From: an uncultured Collinsella sp.
Lineage (GTDB): Bacteria > Actinomycetota > Coriobacteriia > Coriobacteriales > Coriobacteriaceae
DNA: 64,000 nucleotides
NCBI GenBank assembly: GCA_959599635.1
Contig: CAUGJN010000001.1
Coordinates: 1-64,000, forward strand
Reading direction: 5' to 3'
Each line of letters opens with the position of its first letter. The stretch's first letter is position 1. Both the position numbers and the translations under genes were made by a program. This document shows, in pieces, positions 62,325-64,000 of this stretch. Below the pieces are notes generated by a model. The model was given only the letters and a program-made list of their open reading frames with translations, was not told the DNA's origin and did no database searches.

Positions 62325-63725
62325 ATGGACAAGATCAAGCTCGGCTTTGTGCCCACGCGCCGCAGTATCTTTAGCGCGCCGGACGCGATCAAGTATCGCG
62401 GTCTGACGGCTGATCGCCTGCGCGAGATCGGCGTCGAGATTGTGGATATCGACGACATCAACGACGAGGGCCTGCTGTTCGACGACAGCCATATCGCGCC
62501 TATCGTCGAGAAGTTCCGCGCCGAGGGCGTCGACGGCATCATGCTCTGCCACGCCAACTTTGGTACCGAGTATGTCTGCGCCCGCCTTGCCCGCGAGCTC
62601 GGCTTGCCCGTGCTGCTGTGGGGTCCGCGCGACGAGCGCCCCGAGCCCGACGGCACCCGTCTGCGCGATAGCCAGTGCGGCCTGTTCGCCACCGGCAAGG
62701 TCCTGCGTCGCTTCCAGGTTCCCTTCACCTACATGACCAACTGCCGTCTGACCGATCCCGAGTTCGAGCGCGGTGTCTGGGACTTTTTGGCCGTGTGCAA
62801 CGTGGTCAAGACTTTCAAGCACACCCGCATCCTGCAGATGGCCACCCGTCCGTTCGATTTCTGGTCGACCATGTGCAACGAGGGCGAGCTGCTCGAGAAG
62901 TTCAACATCCAGCTTTCGCCCATCCCCATGACCGAGCTTGTCCAGGCCGTGCGCGACGCCCAGGCTGACGAGCAGGCCATGGCAACCATGCTCGCCCACA
63001 TTGGTGACAGCTTTGAGATCTGCATCCCCGAGGACAAGGTTCCTGCGGTCGCAGGACTCGCCATTGCCATGAAGCGCCTGGTCGAGAAGTACGGCTGCAA
63101 CGCCGGCGCCATCCAGTGCTGGAACGCCCTGCAGGACGAGTTGGGCATTATGCCCTGCGCCGCCAACGCAATCCTCAACGAGATGGGCATCCCCATCGTC
63201 TGCGAGACCGACATCCATGGCGCTATCACCGCGCTGATGGTCGAGGCCGCCGACCTGGGCCGTCACCGCGGCATGTTCGCCGACTGGACCGTGCGTCATC
63301 CCGATAACGAGAACGGCGAGCTGCTGCAGCACTGCGGCCCCTGGCCCTGCAGCTGCGCGGCCGTCAAGCCCAAGCTCACTTACCCGCTGGCTTTCGATCA
63401 CCCCGGCGCGCTGACGGCCGAGGCCAAGCACGGCGACCTCACCCTTGCCCGCTTTGACGGCGACAACGGCGAGTACTCGCTGCTGCTGGGTAACGCCCGC
63501 GGCATCGACGGCCCGGCCGGCATGGGCACCTACCTGTGGGTCGAGGTCGACAACCTCAAGCGCCTCGAGGCCAAGATCGTCGAGGGTCCCTACATCCACC
63601 ACTGCGTCGCCATTCACGCCAACGTGGTGCCGGTGCTCTACGAGGCGTGCAAGTACATCGGCATTGTCCCCGACCTGTACGACCCCATCGAAGAAGACGT
63701 CAAAGCTTACCTGCGAGGAGAGTAG
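62325..63725 (+). CDS. L-fucose/L-arabinose isomerase family protein
   Basis: A 466-residue protein of the fucose/arabinose isomerase superfamily: GIMLCHANFGTEYVCARLARELGLPVLLWGPRDE near 80 and CETDIHGAITALM near 300 are the typical blocks, with Glu, Asp and His available for the Mn2+ site. It probably interconverts an aldose and a ketose, but the substrate is not clear. GGGGAGGAC precedes the ATG. The transketolase gene begins 2 bases after its stop, so the isomerase product probably feeds the pentose phosphate route. Confidence 0.8.
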   Translation: MDKIKLGFVPTRRSIFSAPDAIKYRGLTADRLREIGVEIVDIDDINDEGLLFDDSHIAPIVEKFRAEGVDGIMLCHANFGTEYVCARLARELGLPVLLWGPRDERPEPDGTRLRDSQCGLFATGKVLRRFQVPFTYMTNCRLTDPEFERGVWDFLAVCNVVKTFKHTRILQMATRPFDFWSTMCNEGELLEKFNIQLSPIPMTELVQAVRDAQADEQAMATMLAHIGDSFEICIPEDKVPAVAGLAIAMKRLVEKYGCNAGAIQCWNALQDELGIMPCAANAILNEMGIPIVCETDIHGAITALMVEAADLGRHRGMFADWTVRHPDNENGELLQHCGPWPCSCAAVKPKLTYPLAFDHPGALTAEAKHGDLTLARFDGDNGEYSLLLGNARGIDGPAGMGTYLWVEVDNLKRLEAKIVEGPYIHHCVAIHANVVPVLYEACKYIGIVPDLYDPIEEDVKAYLRGE

Positions 63726-63727
63726 AA

Positions 63728-64000
63728 ATGGCAACTATCGAAGAGCTTGAATCCCTGCGTTGGGACCTTCGCCGCGATTGCGTCGATATCATCATGGCTG
63801 GCGCTGGCGGGCACATCGGCGGCGACATGTCGGTCATCGATGCGCTGATGACCCTCTATGCCAACCACCTCAACATTTCTCCCGAGACCGTCGACGATCC
63901 CAACCGCGATCGCTTCGTACTCTCCAAGGGCCACGCCATGGAGGCCTACTACGCGGTGCTCTGCCACGAGGGCTATCTGGACCTCGACGACGTCAAGGCC
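63728..64000 (+). CDS. Transketolase, N-terminal subunit (partial)
   Basis: 91 codons to the window edge encode MATIEELESLRWDLRRDCVD, followed by GAGGHIGGDMSVIDALMTLYAN and DRFVLSKGHAMEAYYAVL. This is the N-terminal, thiamine-pyrophosphate-binding part of transketolase. The start style and context suggest the split type, where N and C halves are separate genes. The C half would be right of the window. GGAGAG precedes the ATG. The gene is cut by the window end, not truncated in nature as far as can be seen. Confidence 0.9.
   Translation, partial: MATIEELESLRWDLRRDCVDIIMAGAGGHIGGDMSVIDALMTLYANHLNISPETVDDPNRDRFVLSKGHAMEAYYAVLCHEGYLDLDDVKA

Overview
The window looks like a chromosomal segment of a high-GC, anaerobic, gut-type actinobacterium of the class Coriobacteriia. 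Collinsella is my best guess, not a proof. The reasons are the GC-rich coding style, abundant Fe-S and flavin reductases, an Ech-type energy-converting [NiFe] hydrogenase, LPxTG surface proteins with FctA/Spy0128-type repeats, and PucR, NarL and LacI regulators.

Region 1 (1 to about 10415) is the right-hand part of an integrative mobilizable or conjugative element. It carries a DUF2958 protein, a long non-coding GC-rich stretch, a relaxase, a VirD4/TraG coupling protein, a small relaxosome protein, an unknown protein, a RepA-like ATPase, an excisionase, two unknown cargo genes and a tyrosine integrase with a cysteine-rich tail. It ends in a 45-bp copy of the 3' part of an initiator tRNA-Met gene, which is the attachment site. 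The intact tRNA gene should lie left of the window.

Region 2 (10.4 to 21.2 kb) holds an apparent redox operon: a FAD reductase, a NuoG-N/GltD-like Fe-S flavoprotein, a NuoF-C/ferredoxin protein and a flavodoxin-like protein with a zinc ribbon. A convergent PucR-type regulator follows, then an old-yellow-enzyme-type reductase. Two arrays of an alternating inverted repeat (core TCTCGATCTGTAACA) bracket the operon. Region 3 (21.5 to 27.9 kb) has an orphan transposase-like HTH protein and a complete Ech hydrogenase operon whose two membrane subunits are fused.

Region 4 (28 to 35.5 kb) is a 2179-residue sortase-anchored adhesin, with large palindromic elements on both sides. Region 5 (35.5 to 46.9 kb) has a NarL-type two-component system divergent from an ABC-2 exporter, a MacB/FtsX-like exporter, a DUF362 ferredoxin protein and a membrane-anchored hydrolase, with REP-like palindromes in the gaps.

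Region 6 (47 to 58.7 kb) covers cell envelope and metal homeostasis: HlyIII, a CNNM/CorC protein, a lone cyanophycin-synthetase-N-like protein, YtxH and PRC-barrel proteins, a NodB-fold protein without its metal ligands, a magnesium locus (structured leader, 10-codon leader ORF, MgtE-like protein, NRAMP-related transporter) and an OatA-like acyltransferase. Region 7 (58.8 kb to the end) is nucleoside and sugar use: ribokinase and nucleoside hydrolase, then a LacI regulator, a fucose/arabinose-isomerase-family enzyme and the start of a split transketolase. All assignments come from reading sequence and motifs; no database search was possible.
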